Assembly: GCA_026168455.1 (NCBI GenBank)
Contig: CM047428.1
Location: forward strand, 86,880,594 to 86,944,593
Source: Theocolax elegans
Lineage: Eukaryota; Arthropoda; Insecta; Hymenoptera; Cerocephalidae
Direction: 5' to 3'
DNA: 64,000 nucleotides
In this document: positions 26,285 to 37,400 of the stretch, piece by piece
Numbering within the stretch: the stretch's first letter is position 1
Layout: each line of letters starts with the position of its first letter
The notes under the pieces: generated by a model
What the model was told of the DNA's origin: nothing
Database searches by the model: none
The model's input: the letters and a program-made list of their open reading frames with translations, nothing else
Program-made: the position numbers and the translations under genes

Positions 26285-29200
26285 GCCACTCCCCCGCCAG
26301 TGATGGAGTCCGGCTGGACGAGGAACGAAACATGTTTTTTAAGCCGCACGTGAGAGGTGTCGATTCCAGGGCGCTGGACGGGGAGGGTTGCAGAACCCAG
26401 TTGACTGGCTTCGGGGGGCTGCATAGGCGCTGGTAGGCCGGCAGGTGGGGAGCTGGAGGACAGTCCCGTTGGTGGCCCGAATGTCTCGCCACCTTGTGCG
26501 GGGGGTAGGATTGCCCGAGCGTCCTGCTGTGCTGCTGGAGAGGTGTCGGCGGCTTCGAGAAAGGCTGGCTTAAGGGACGAGGTGGAGATTGTTCTCGGGC
26601 GGCCATCGACGTCGATGACGTAGGCCAGGTCATTCAGCCTGTTGATCACCCTGTGCGGCCCAGTGTAGGGTTGTTGCAGCGGCTTCTTGACCGTCTCGAC
26701 ACGCCTGAAAACATGAGAACAGGTGCGGAGAGGAGCGTGAAAGAATGGGTTGATCTGCGGAGCATGTCTGGATCCTGGTACTGCACGAAGTCGAATCATT
26801 AGCTCGCGGAGCTCGATGACGAAGGAGGCTGCGTTGACGTCCGGATGGCTGCTGTTCACGAAGAAGTCTCCGGGAACCCTGAGCGAGGTACCGAAGAGCA
26901 TCTCAGCCGGTGAGGCCTGGAGATCCTCCTTGAAGGCTGTGCGAAGGCCCAGCATAACCGCTGGTAAGGCCTGCGGCCACGGAGTTGGAGCGCAGCACAT
27001 CAGAGCGGCCTTAAGCGTGCGATGGAGGCGCTCAACCATGCCATTGGCCTGAGGGTGGTATGGCGCGGTCCGCGTTCGGTTTGCCCCAATGAGCGAGGCA
27101 AGGGCCGTGAAAAGCTTCGCCTCGAATTGCGGGCCTTGGTCCGTGGTGATGGTGAGAGGCGTGCCGAAGATGCAGACCCACCGGTTCAGGAACTCGCGAG
27201 CGACTGTTTCAGCTTGCTGATCCGGAATAGGAATGGCTTCTGGCCACCTCGAGAAGCGGTCAACGATGGTTAAGCAATATTGCTTCCCCTCTTGCAACGG
27301 CAGCTTGATTAAGTCGAGATGGAGGTGGTCGAATCGAGCGTCAGGCGCAGCGAATTCGCCTAGAATGGCCCTGTTGTGCCTATGCACCTTCGACCGCTGG
27401 CACGAGATGCAGGAGCGGGCCCAGCGGATGATGTCCTTCCGCATGCTAGGCCAGAAGAATTTGCCAGTCACCAATTTGGCCGTGGCTCGAACGCTGGGGT
27501 GTGCTAGCCCATGCAGGGTCTCAAAAACCTGTTTCCGTAGCGTTCGAGGAACGTAGGGCCTGACGATATTGCCGTCCACTGAGCAGTGCAGCGTAGCTCC
27601 GTTGAAGTCGAGCGGCTGCAGGGTGACGTTGGGGGCTTGTAGGAGATGAGGCAGGTCCTGGTCGTCGGTTTGATGTTGGGCGAGCATCTCCAAGTCGAAC
27701 TGTGCCGGCATGTCGACTGTTTCGACCCGAGACAGAGCGTCGGCTGCGACGTTGTCTACTCCCTTGGCGTAGCGCAGCGAGACCTGAAATTGAAGCAGGT
27801 AGTCGAGCTGTCTGGCTTGCCGCGGGGAAGCCTTGTCCGGTGGCTGCCGTGCAGCAAAGGTGAGCGGCTTATGGTCCGACAACAGCTCGAATGGCTTGCC
27901 CTCCAGAATGCTGCGAAAGTGTTTGGTGGCAGCGAATGCGGCGAGAAGCTCCCGGTCGTAGGTGCTGTATCGCTTCTCGGTGTCCGACAGCTTCCGAGAA
28001 AAGAAACCAAGAGGACGCCAGCATCCGTCCAGATCCTGCTGCTCCAAGACTGCGCCTATGGCCACGTCTGAAGCGTCTGTGAGGAGGCGCACGGGCGCGT
28101 CCGCTCGAAGGAAGGTGGTAGTGGTTGCGTCGACAAGGGCTTGCTTGCTCCTCGCAAAGGCGTCCAGGGCAGCCGTGGTCCAAACTAGGTCGAAGGCCTT
28201 TTTTTTCTGCTGCCGGTGCTTTAGTAGCTCATTGAGCGGGGCTAGAAGCTGGGCGGCGCCGCGGATGCACCGCCGGTAGTAGTTCAGGAGGCCTAGGTAT
28301 CTGCGCAGTTGAGTGGAGTTGCACGGCTGCGGGAATGCGGCGATGGCGTCTATACGGTGAGCAGGCGGTCGAATTCCATCCGGTGAGACGTGGTGCCCCA
28401 GGTATAGGATCTCTGTCTTTCCCAGCGAGCATTTGTCAGGGTTGATTCGAACGCCAGCGGCTCGGAGAGTATCGAAGAGCGTTCTCAGGTGTTTCCGATG
28501 TTCATCCTGCCCGTGCGAGGCCACGATGACATCATCGAGGTACGCCCGAGCGAAAGGGAGGTCACGCAGCAGATGGTCCATGGCGCGCTGCAGTGATTGA
28601 GCGGCGTTGCGGAGACCAAGAGAAGAACGAGTAAACTCGAATAAGCCGAAGGGAGTCGTGATGGCCGTCTTGCAAATGTCCTCTGGAGCGATCGGAAGTT
28701 GATAAAAGGCCTTCTTTAAGTCGAGGACGGCGAAGGTGTCGCCTTGCAACTCGAGGAGGATGTCCTCCACGATCGGCAGGGGATAACGGTCTGGAATGGT
28801 CCTGGAGTTCAGCTGGCGGTAGTCTCCCGTGATGCGATAGCTTCCATCAGGCTTGGGCACCAGGCGTAGGGGGCTGGACCAGTGGCTGTCCGAAGGCCGG
28901 ACAATGCCGAGCGCCAAGAGGGCGCGGAACTCAGCGCGGGCAGCGACGAGGCGATCGCCGTGTAGTCGCCGAGGACGGGCTGAGGCTGGAGGTCCAACGG
29001 TAATTATATGGTGCTGAGAGTCCAGGTCTGGCAGCGAGATGGTGGTACTGCCTGGCGTGAGCAGGTCCTGGTACTCGAGTAGCAGATCTGCGAACGGGCC
29101 CTCGGCGACATCGTTGGAGATGACGATGGCGACTGAGTGGACGCTGGCAGGAAGAAGAGCACCGGGAGCGTGCATTGAGAACTCCGCGTCGCTAAGCCGC

Positions 29201-29544
29201 TTGTTCTGAAGGTCCACTGCTAGGCCAAAGTGTGCCAGAAAATCTGCTCCTATGATGGGGTTACTGACATCCGCTATGATGAAACGCCAGGGGAGAGCTC
29301 GCCGTAGCTGTAGGTCCAGGATCATGGAATGAGAACCGAAGGTGGCGATGGCCGAGGCGTTGGCTGCGTTGAGCGTCAGTGCACCACGAGGGAGTTGGCC
29401 TCTGAAGAGGGACTTTGGCAAGAGAGAGACGGCCGAGCCTGTATCAACCAGGAACCTTAATCTAGAAGTACGGTCGGTAATGTGCAGACGATGTTCGTAG
29501 GCTCCGTCCACCGCCTGTGTCTGCGGAGGCGGCGGCGCAGCTAG
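26212..29544 (-). CDS. pol: Retrotransposon Pol (protease, reverse transcriptase, RNase H, integrase), reached by -1 frameshift
   Basis: The frame gives 1110 aa after the slip. Numbered from there: protease LVDTGS (Asp34); reverse transcriptase with LDLKKAF (Asp275) and YLDD (335-338); RNase H with D490, E532, D557 and D602; integrase zinc-binding H678/H682/C712/C715 and catalytic D744, D802, E838, with 35 residues between the last two. All key residues are present and no stop interrupts the frame, so this copy could be functional. RT motif B reads SSLGLRNAAQ where most gypsy elements have MPFGLxNA, which is unusual. The last 23 codons lie inside the 3' LTR, so the polypurine tract is coding. 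The frame is open upstream of the slip site but has no ATG, as expected for a frameshift product. Confidence 0.95.
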   Translation of the reverse strand, partial: LAAPPPPQTQAVDGAYEHRLHITDRTSRLRFLVDTGSAVSLLPKSLFRGQLPRGALTLNAANASAIATFGSHSMILDLQLRRALPWRFIIADVSNPIIGADFLAHFGLAVDLQNKRLSDAEFSMHAPGALLPASVHSVAIVISNDVAEGPFADLLLEYQDLLTPGSTTISLPDLDSQHHIITVGPPASARPRRLHGDRLVAARAEFRALLALGIVRPSDSHWSSPLRLVPKPDGSYRITGDYRQLNSRTIPDRYPLPIVEDILLELQGDTFAVLDLKKAFYQLPIAPEDICKTAITTPFGLFEFTRSSLGLRNAAQSLQRAMDHLLRDLPFARAYLDDVIVASHGQDEHRKHLRTLFDTLRAAGVRINPDKCSLGKTEILYLGHHVSPDGIRPPAHRIDAIAAFPQPCNSTQLRRYLGLLNYYRRCIRGAAQLLAPLNELLKHRQQKKKAFDLVWTTAALDAFARSKQALVDATTTTFLRADAPVRLLTDASDVAIGAVLEQQDLDGCWRPLGFFSRKLSDTEKRYSTYDRELLAAFAATKHFRSILEGKPFELLSDHKPLTFAARQPPDKASPRQARQLDYLLQFQVSLRYAKGVDNVAADALSRVETVDMPAQFDLEMLAQHQTDDQDLPHLLQAPNVTLQPLDFNGATLHCSVDGNIVRPYVPRTLRKQVFETLHGLAHPSVRATAKLVTGKFFWPSMRKDIIRWARSCISCQRSKVHRHNRAILGEFAAPDARFDHLHLDLIKLPLQEGKQYCLTIVDRFSRWPEAIPIPDQQAETVAREFLNRWVCIFGTPLTITTDQGPQFEAKLFTALASLIGANRTRTAPYHPQANGMVERLHRTLKAALMCCAPTPWPQALPAVMLGLRTAFKEDLQASPAEMLFGTSLRVPGDFFVNSSHPDVNAASFVIELRELMIRLRAVPGSRHAPQINPFFHAPLRTCSHVFRRVETVKKPLQQPYTGPHRVINRLNDLAYVIDVDGRPRTISTSSLKPAFLEAADTSPAAQQDARAILPPAQGGETFGPPTGLSSSSPPAGLPAPMQPPEASQLGSATLPVQRPGIDTSHVRLKKHVSFLVQPDSITGGGVAVGPQGNLPRRPRKQKLLPRQDLP
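26285..26302 (-). other. Polypurine tract, inside the pol reading frame
   Basis: On the minus strand the bases just before the 3' LTR read GGCGGGGGAGTGGC, a purine-rich run broken by single C and T. They encode TGGGVA of Pol. A short imperfect tract in this position is the expected plus-strand primer site. Confidence 0.6.
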
Positions 29545-30572
29545 TTTCCCTGGGCTGGGAAGGAACAGGGCGGTTTGCACTGTGTCGCCTCGTTGGAGAA
29601 ACGCCGGTGATACCAGCACCACGAGGCGTTGCTGCTGTCGCTGGATGGCGCTGGTGACTGCGGGCGTCGCAGGGAGTTGTTTCGCGCAGTCGGGCGGCTG
29701 AGCGAACGGCTACGGTGATGTTGTTGATGGTTGGAAGCGGCGAGAGTGGCCGCGATGGATTGCAGCATGGCCGACTGCTGCTGAGCGATGGCAACTAGCT
29801 GAGCGATGCTCAGCTGGAGTGCAGAGATATCCGTCGATGGAGATGGAGACGGGGGTGCTGCAGAGCATCCACTGGACTGACCTGGTGCGGGCGACAAACG
29901 GCGATGAACAGCCTGGACAGTTGGAGCCGTGGATTCAGGTGCCACCAGCTGGTCTGCTAGCAAGGCCAGCTCATCGAGAGATGTGGCTGTCAGAACTCGG
30001 CACATCCGGCTGGCGTATGGAGGTAGAAGGTCGAGCCACTTGACCTTGAGGGCCTCGTCGGAGATGGCGTTGCCCGCCAGCCGTCTCATCTTCCTCAGGA
30101 GCTGCGAGGGAGTTTGGTCGCCTAGTTGTACCTCATTTAGGAGCTGATGAAGCTGGTGGTCGGCTGAAACAGTTAAGCGCTGGAGTACTGCCGTTTTGAG
30201 GGCTAGGTATCGGCCTGAGGAGGGCGGAGACAGGATGATGTCGGAGACCTCCTGGGCGACCTCAGGTGGGAGGCTGGCCACGAGCAAATTGTATCTGCTC
30301 ACATCGCCTGTGATTTTGCTGGAGTTGAAGGTAGCTTCTGCCTGAGCAAACCATAATTGCGGATTGAAGCTCCAGTACGTCGGGAGCGTGCACCGGGAGG
30401 TGGCTTCGACCGGTGGGTGTGACTGGTCTTCGCCGGATGGGAGTCGCATTGTGCCGGAAGCGGCGACGTGCTGCGTTGTGATGGCGGTTGAGCGGCTAAA
30501 GGTCTCCTCTCCCAACGAGCCTGCCGGCGGTGGCTCGGAGTCGACTTTCTGAGGGCTGTGCATCAGCGACAT
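29541..30572 (-). CDS. gag: Retrotransposon Gag with CHCC-type zinc motif
   Basis: 343 aa from the first ATG (MSLMHSPQ). The central part, from TYWSFNPQLWFAQAEATF through WLDLLPP, resembles the capsid region of insect gypsy-type Gag proteins. Near the C-terminus is one cysteine/histidine box, C-x2-H-x9-C-x3-C (C319, H322, C332, C336), in place of the usual CCHC knuckle; this CHCC form is a known trait of CsRn1-clade elements. The frame is open for 18 codons before the ATG but without an ATG. The stop TAG directly follows the GGGAAAC frameshift heptamer, so a minority of ribosomes should continue into pol as a 1453-aa Gag-Pol. Confidence 0.93.
   Translation of the reverse strand: MSLMHSPQKVDSEPPPAGSLGEETFSRSTAITTQHVAASGTMRLPSGEDQSHPPVEATSRCTLPTYWSFNPQLWFAQAEATFNSSKITGDVSRYNLLVASLPPEVAQEVSDIILSPPSSGRYLALKTAVLQRLTVSADHQLHQLLNEVQLGDQTPSQLLRKMRRLAGNAISDEALKVKWLDLLPPYASRMCRVLTATSLDELALLADQLVAPESTAPTVQAVHRRLSPAPGQSSGCSAAPPSPSPSTDISALQLSIAQLVAIAQQQSAMLQSIAATLAASNHQQHHRSRSLSRPTARNNSLRRPQSPAPSSDSSNASWCWYHRRFSNEATQCKPPCSFPAQGN
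29544..29550 (-). promoter_or_regulatory. -1 ribosomal frameshift heptamer GGGAAAC
   Basis: The X XXY YYZ pattern is in register with the gag frame (..G GGA AAC), and the gag stop TAG follows at once. Pol continues in the -1 frame. The same heptamer is used by several retroviruses. I did not verify a downstream stem or pseudoknot. Confidence 0.85.
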
Positions 30573-31016
30573 GTTGAACTGCGAGCGATCACTGCAGCGC
30601 ACGCAATGGTTAATGAGGCACTGCACGGGGATTCGCAGAAGGCTATACGGCGCAGCGAGGCCAATTCCCCGAAAAAATAATAAAAATGTTTTTTAAGCGT
30701 AGAACACGCGAACGAGCATACCAGTTTTTTTTTTTTATTTTTGGGTACGATCGACGCGCACTTCACAAAGTTTTATCTTATCTTTTTTTTTTTTTTGGAC
30801 CGCAACGGAAGCGGTGATGTACGAGGATAAGCGCGCGAAAAATTTTTTCACTTTTTCAAGATGGCGACCGACGCGGCTGGCGTGTGCGCCTTCTCCTGGC
30901 GGAGAGCTCTAGGTCGCGCGAGAGGCTCGATCGCGGCGTACCTGGGGTGTGTCGAGGCTGGACCTGTCGATCGGCAAGTGAGAGAGAGAGCGGAGAAGCG
31001 TCGACTAAAACTCGAT
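30573..31016 (-). other. Retrotransposon leader between primer site and gag
   Basis: About 440 nt of 5' leader in element orientation. It has poly-A/T runs near 30727-30740 and 30784-30797 and probably holds packaging signals. No gene is seen. Confidence 0.5.
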
Positions 31017-31029
31017 GTCGGGGTCACCA
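31017..31029 (-). other. Primer-binding site for tRNA-Trp
   Basis: In element orientation the sequence two bases after the 5' LTR is TGGTGACCCCGAC, complementary to the 3' end of animal tRNA-Trp (GTCGGGGTCACCA). It equals the first 13 bases of the well-known alpharetroviral tRNA-Trp site. Confidence 0.85.
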
Positions 31030-31031
31030 CT

Positions 31032-31398
31032 TTGGAAATTAAAAGGAGGCGGTAATAATGATCCTCGGAACTTCCCGGAGCGGCTAAGGGAGGAGGAGGT
31101 CCCAAAGCAAACTCCCTTTTTAAAACAAACTAAATCACAATTTATTGTCTTCTACAATACAAATAAAGCGAGTCGATCTTGGCACGAAGCGATGCGTGGA
31201 TCCTCTTCTTGATGCTCTCTCCTCGAACTCTCGGAAGTGAATACTTTTTCCCCGCGCTTTCATTACGCCACTTAAGATGGCGGCCGCCGAGAGCGCCGCA
31301 TGAAGTCTGCGGCTGTCTCGGAAAGCTAAGGTAGGTCCTGTCGTGGTAACAGCTTCTGCTTCCTCGGTCGGCGCGGCAGATTGCCTTGAGGCCCCACA
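31032..31398 (-). repeat. 5' LTR of the retrotransposon
   Basis: 367 bp, identical by eye to the left copy. It carries the element's promoter by analogy. It also contains a copy of the pol C-terminal coding tail, which has no role at this end. Confidence 0.95.
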
Positions 31399-31403
31399 GA
31401 TAT
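31399..31403. repeat. Target-site duplication, right copy (GATAT)
   Basis: Matches 25913-25917. Confidence 0.85.
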
Positions 31404-34400
31404 AGAGTATTAAATAATTAGTAGTTAAAAACTAAGAAATACTTTGCAAATTCAAATACGTTATCCTACTTTATCAATTTAAATTTAAATATTAACGTGA
31501 TTTAATTGTCAAACGTGTATTTCGATATAACATTTCTTGAATATTATAACTAATTGTTTTTTGGTCAAGGTATTCTTATTACGATAAGCGAAATTAAAGT
31601 CTATAAACGCAATGTTTTTTTAAAATAATTTTTATAAATAATGGTAAATATTATATTTTTAAAGTTTAATACGCTCGTGAAATTTTATGTTATATTTAAT
31701 TTAACGGTCTGTACGAGCCAGAATATATAAATATTCTTTATCATTAGTCAATGGTGTGCTACAATTCGTAGCCTCTACGCAAAGCTGAATGAATATAAAT
31801 AATTTAATTTTGGAGACTATAAGTAAGTTAAATTGAAAATATTAATGTGGAAATAAAAATATTATTAAGGTAATAACTTTAAATACAAAGATAATGAAAA
31901 TGTATGACAAAATTATAAATGTAATAAATGAGAGCAACCACACGGTGCACAGTCATGCATGACTCGTATTATATTCTAAGCAATCACTCTGTACTAAGAC
32001 TCCGTGCCGGGCGGATGTACCGGTGACGATGGCTATTGCCACTGTATATATATTAATAAACTAATACTTATATTATACTAAACAAATAATCAAGACTTTC
32101 TGTATCCACTCTTTCCAACAATAATGTTACTTTTTTTTATTAATACACTTACATACACAGATTGTTTAATTTACAAGTGAAGTGACACTTTATTCTGTAC
32201 AATGCCTAAATTATACTCTCTATCGTTATGAATATAAATAATTTTATTAAAATTTTTTCTATACCAGGCCAATTACAAACTTACGGTACGATATTCTCCT
32301 TTTCTTCTTCTTCTTCTTCGAAAATTATAATATAACGATAAGAATGATCGAGATGTATAAGCACACCTGCTACGTTCTTTTTGTATACAGAATTATTGCT
32401 AAAAATTACCAATTACTTTCTAGATCGCGATTCACTTAGAAGAATACAAACTTTTGAAATAATTTACTCGAATTATTTAAGGAGACACATGCTGAGTAAA
32501 TATTGAGATAAATATAACAGGTATTAACAACATTTTTTATTGTAAAGCATCCAGAAGTCCTTAGAGGTTGATGAACTGATTACTTGGGGTCGAAATTTCT
32601 TAATTTTGTTAAATTGTTATAGAGCTCTCATTTATTTAAAATTAATTTTTTTTTAATAAAACAAACTAAATAAGGCGAGTAAATATTGTATAATACTACG
32701 TTTATGTGTAACATATTTATTTTTAAATAAATTTTTATTTAAATGAACATTTAATCAGCATCTACTCCTTTAAAAATATCATTCGGTATACATAATCGTA
32801 GTAGACATCGTTCAGAAAATGTAAATAAATGTTTTCAATCTCTTCACTTTAAACATACTAATATATGTATATATATGATCCAAGGTATCTTCATTTTCTC
32901 TCTTTCTCTCTTATTGACAAATATTGTCTTAAGTTAAAGCAGGAATACCTTAAGAGATCGAAAGTATACATTAGCATATTGGAATCTTATTGGCTCCCTC
33001 TTCCTATCACTCCAGCTCTCACTCCAGCTCTCACTCTCTCTCTCTCTCTCTCTCTCTCACGCACACACTCTTGATATACATATATATGTATTCATAAAAA
33101 TATCGATTTACATTATGTATAATATATTTTTGGCATTGTTGCAAATAAATGTGCAATGTTCCTTTTTGTTTCTCTCGTTACAAATTAACTCGTTAAAAAG
33201 GAGAGAGAAACCGAACGAACTGACCGTCCGAAATGATAAGCGACACAACGAAGAAACAAAAAAAGAACGAAGAAAGGTATACATTATAGTTTTTATATAT
33301 ATAATAACAATGAACAGTTTGGCACATTGAAACATCTATATCATATTCACCATGATATTACTTATCTATGTGTATATATAGAAGATTTTTCAAATATCCA
33401 TAATGGTCCTTGAATTCAATGTATTGGATAGAAAAATTTATCTAATTTACAACTGAATGGTTTTATTTTTCAATCGCGCAGCTCAACAACAATTAGGAGC
33501 ATCATCCTGCAATGCTCTTTAATGCATCCACCTATATAAGAATGTCGTAATGTGTATATGAAAAAAGAATAACACAATTTATAAAACGCTAGTTTGATTT
33601 GACATAGACGTCTACACGTTATATATGTAATATCTCCAATATTACAAAGACTTTTTTAATCCATTTTATACGTATACACCTACGTCGGTGTATTATATAT
33701 ATGTATATATATATCTTCTTTTTTACTTCATTTGCATAAAAAAATTTTTTTAAGAGTTTTTCCCATTTTCTCCTTCGTACACCTTTATTATTTATTTATT
33801 TATTTTATTTATTTATTTATTTATTTTCTTTTTTTGGTTTTACTAAACATTCCAGACTCCGTCGCAAGTATAAAAAATAAATTATACTTAAATTAGTTTG
33901 AAATTCATTATGTAGGTGTGAAAATTCACAATATGTCAGTATATAGTAAAAGTAGTATTACACGGTTATATGACATAACGATCGAATTTTATTCTCTGTG
34001 ATTACTTAACGTGTAAATAAACTTTATATATTTATGTATATATGTTTGCTATGTCACCTTTTTTTTCTTATAGGTATGTATAGTTTCCAGAGAATAAAAT
34101 TTTACAGAACACGGTATTACAATTCACATTGGCCACATTAAAACGCTACCACATCTATATATAACATTTATCACATTATTTATCAATATGTAATCACAAC
34201 ATTATTACAAGTTCGATATTTAAATGAACCATTTAAACATTTAAACTCTTAAATTATTGTATTATTATTTAATTATTTAATAACACTTTTTTCTTTATAT
34301 GTATATATATATAATTCCTCTTCTTCTTAATTGAACATTCAAGAATTTTAGGGCACTTGAAAGGATTTGTAAGTTTTGATGATCGATCGCAAGAGAGAAG

Positions 34401-37400
34401 TTTTCCCGAAATAACGAAATCCCTTTGAATTTTTCATACCTCGCGGAAATTTTATTGTAATTAAAGAAAATAAGTAACTAATATTTTGGATTTTGTTTGA
34501 AGAAGTAAGTCTAGATTATATTAAAGAACAAAAGAAATAATTTATTACAAATTATTAGAGATTTACTACGCGATGATTTTTGAGAATATGTTTTAATAAA
34601 TTTGTGAAGCAAATTGTCTCATCGTTAACTTTTCAGTTAATTAATGTGCAACATAATCTTATTTTTTGTACTATGATTTTTTAAAATAATGCACTCACCA
34701 AGTTTATATGGTTAGTTATAGTTACAAAAAAATATAACAAAGAAATTTTCGGTTATAAGTAAAAAATATATTTTGTTAATGTAAGTGTAAAACATTCCAA
34801 GTAATTATGTAACAAGTGAATTATTATTTAATTATTATGCAATACTTTTGTTCTTTAATATTAACCCGCCAAGTTCGTTTTAAAAATTCAAACAGATTTC
34901 TTCATTTCGAATGGTGATGAGCATTCCTATCGCAAAAGTGTATGAATGTACGTGTATTCGTGATGTGTAAATGTGTATTATAGAGTCGCTTTATTGTCAC
35001 GACTGACGCGTAATGTAATACTTGAAGAAACAATGATACACAATCCCTCAGTCGCGAAAGTCTCAAAATCCGCGTTAAACGTACCGTTAAATCTAAATCG
35101 TAACGAGTGCGTGTAATTTCTTACACACACGCAGTATATTTCACCGTATAATAAAAATAAATTTCATCATTTCTTGAGCTCGAGGTGTACTTATACATAT
35201 AACTATGTGAAACGATTGACTTAGAAAATATTGGGTTTCTTTTTTTCTCTCCAAACGTTATTGACGTTTTTTTCATTTTTCTTTATATCAATTGCTCGTT
35301 ATAAACGAAAGAGAAAATTATTTCCAAACGATCGTTCGTTTCGAAATAATTTGGTGAAAACAGTGCGATAAAGTCTCTTACGCCTCTTAAATTTATGATG
35401 AGAGTATGCGGATGTTTCTTCGACGAAGAAATAATAAATGCTTTGCTTGAACACAGTAAATTTGTTTCTTTTTTTTTAATATACCGTATATTATATGTAG
35501 GCTTGTTTTAATTAATGATACGAACAACAAATTACCATTATCTTCAATATTGAAGAAGTACTTGCAATGAGATATTTTATGTAGAGGAAGTAAACGTAAT
35601 CAATTTAAATGAACAAATCGGGCTAATTTAGCTCAATACGAGCATAAATTATCAATCGATTATATAATTCAAATCGACAAAATTTTTTTGGAGTAATCGT
35701 GACACTTACTTAACTTACAAAATTGACCAAATACAAAATCATACTCGTGTGTTTTTTGTACATTAGCATCGTTAAAATATTGTATAAATATTTGTGTTAT
35801 CGTTAAATTATCCACAAATGCAGAGTGATGAACACTTATTTTTAAGTTAACTTTCATATTTCATATTTTATAATCAAATGTTTCCGAAAGGCGAAAATAG
35901 TTTTCCCGATCCGTTTAAAAACTTGGTAAAATATTTTGTTTATATCATTAAACAAAACCGATTACGATTAAGAGTTACTATTGCCACAAATATATCGCCT
36001 TGTGGAGATTGAATATTATTTTTCAACAAAGTAAAAATATATTTGCCTTTTATAATTTGTATTTAGTTACAATATTTCCGATAATTTTCTTTCAATTCGT
36101 TTATTAAATTGACTGTTAGGAATGTGCTTTCCTTTATTTTGTAATCGAGATACGCAGAGACTTGTTTCTCCGTAACGTTATTATTCAAGATTTCTTTTTC
36201 TATTTGTAAAGAACGAATTCTCGCAAAATCATTTAAAACGCATTTAACAATTAATAGTCGAGCTAGTTTTTCTTCAATTTATAAAACATTAAAAAAGTTA
36301 GTCACTACGAATATATTGTACATTGATTTATTATTTAACAACTTTCCTTCGTGAGTGGGCTTAATCGCTCATTGCTAGCTAACCAAATCGATCTCTATGT
36401 GAGGTTTCCAAGTTTAACGAAATCAAATAATCATGAAAGTTCGAAAGGGCAGGGCTGAGTTGAAATAAAGAAACATCAAAATTAGTATTGATATATATAT
36501 ATGTATGCTTCGAATAATGTGTAACAATGTGTTTTGATTCATTTATATTTCAACTCTGCCTTGGCTACTCCTATATGATTAGATCAAAATTATATGTTTC
36601 TCTTTGTTTCATTAAGGGAAAATTTATTATTCTTTAATAATTATTTATTTTAATAATAAATAATATTCACCACATAAAGTATTTTAATTTTCTTCAAAAA
36701 AATTATACGAAAATTAAATTAATAGTTTAATTATATTTTCTACTACTTAAACGTTTGGCTTTTTGAGTCAACGATCTGCTCGCAAAATTTTGTCTACGCG
36801 GCGGTATTCAATGATTTATAGAAATGGCAATTTTTGCGTGTTGTAAACGGTACACATGAATGTAAATACTTTAGCAAATATTCGATAAGCCATAAGGGTC
36901 AAAACGACTCTGCAAAAATCTGTAAAATTTAGTGATTCTCGAAGCGAATTTGGTTGCAAGCTCAACGAAAGCTTCGTTGAGGGATAGAGAGAGTGAGAGA
37001 GAGAGAAGATGTAAACACGTGCTACAGTATATAGGAAATGAAAGATATTTAATTAGTGGCATTTAAGTAATTAAATCCGATTGTAACGTTAGTGGAGCGA
37101 TAATTGCACAGTATCAAATATACACGCATCTCGATCGAGTTTCATTATCAGTAACGAAAAGTTAAATTATAATTAGCACCGGCTTTTACTCATTAATCAC
37201 GTGTAATATACACAAGTCTAATTTCGGTCTCGAAATTAATAAGAGAGAGAGGGAGGGAGAAGTATAGAACGATAGGGAGATAGAGAGATACCATCAATGC
37301 AGAATCCGATCTGGTTACAACAAATTGTTGCTCGTGCGCGGATTTTCAAGGACGCTCGATCACCAATGTATACTTTAATTCTTCGACGGAAATCGATTGC

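Larger units (their letters stand above)
25918..31398 (-). mobile_element. Complete Ty3/gypsy LTR retrotransposon, CsRn1/Kabuki-like
   Basis: A 5481-bp element is read on the minus strand: 5' LTR (31032-31398), tRNA-Trp primer site (31017-31029), leader, gag (29541-30572), -1 frameshift site (29544-29550), pol (to 26212) and 3' LTR (25918-26284). Both LTRs are 367 bp and read as identical, the insertion is flanked by GATAT, and no stop codon interrupts gag or pol. These facts point to a recent insertion. The domain order PR-RT-RNaseH-IN places it in Ty3/gypsy. A tRNA-Trp primer site plus a CHCC-type Gag motif are traits described for the CsRn1/Kabuki clade. No env gene is present. Its GC content is far above the flanking DNA. 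Confidence 0.95.

Noticed and set aside
26028..26633. 201-codon minus-strand frame overlapping the end of pol, possible third gene or env
   Set aside because: It lies in another frame of the proline-rich pol tail, has no membrane segment or signal peptide, and simply runs into the LTR.
26750..28279. Several long plus-strand frames inside the retrotransposon
   Set aside because: They are antisense to the intact pol frame, overlap one another and show no domain; they come from the GC-rich codon use of pol.
36965..36985. Short inverted repeat CTCAACGAA / TTCGTTGAG
   Set aside because: A 9-bp hairpin with a 3-nt loop, without a neighbouring gene or T-run, is not enough to call a feature.
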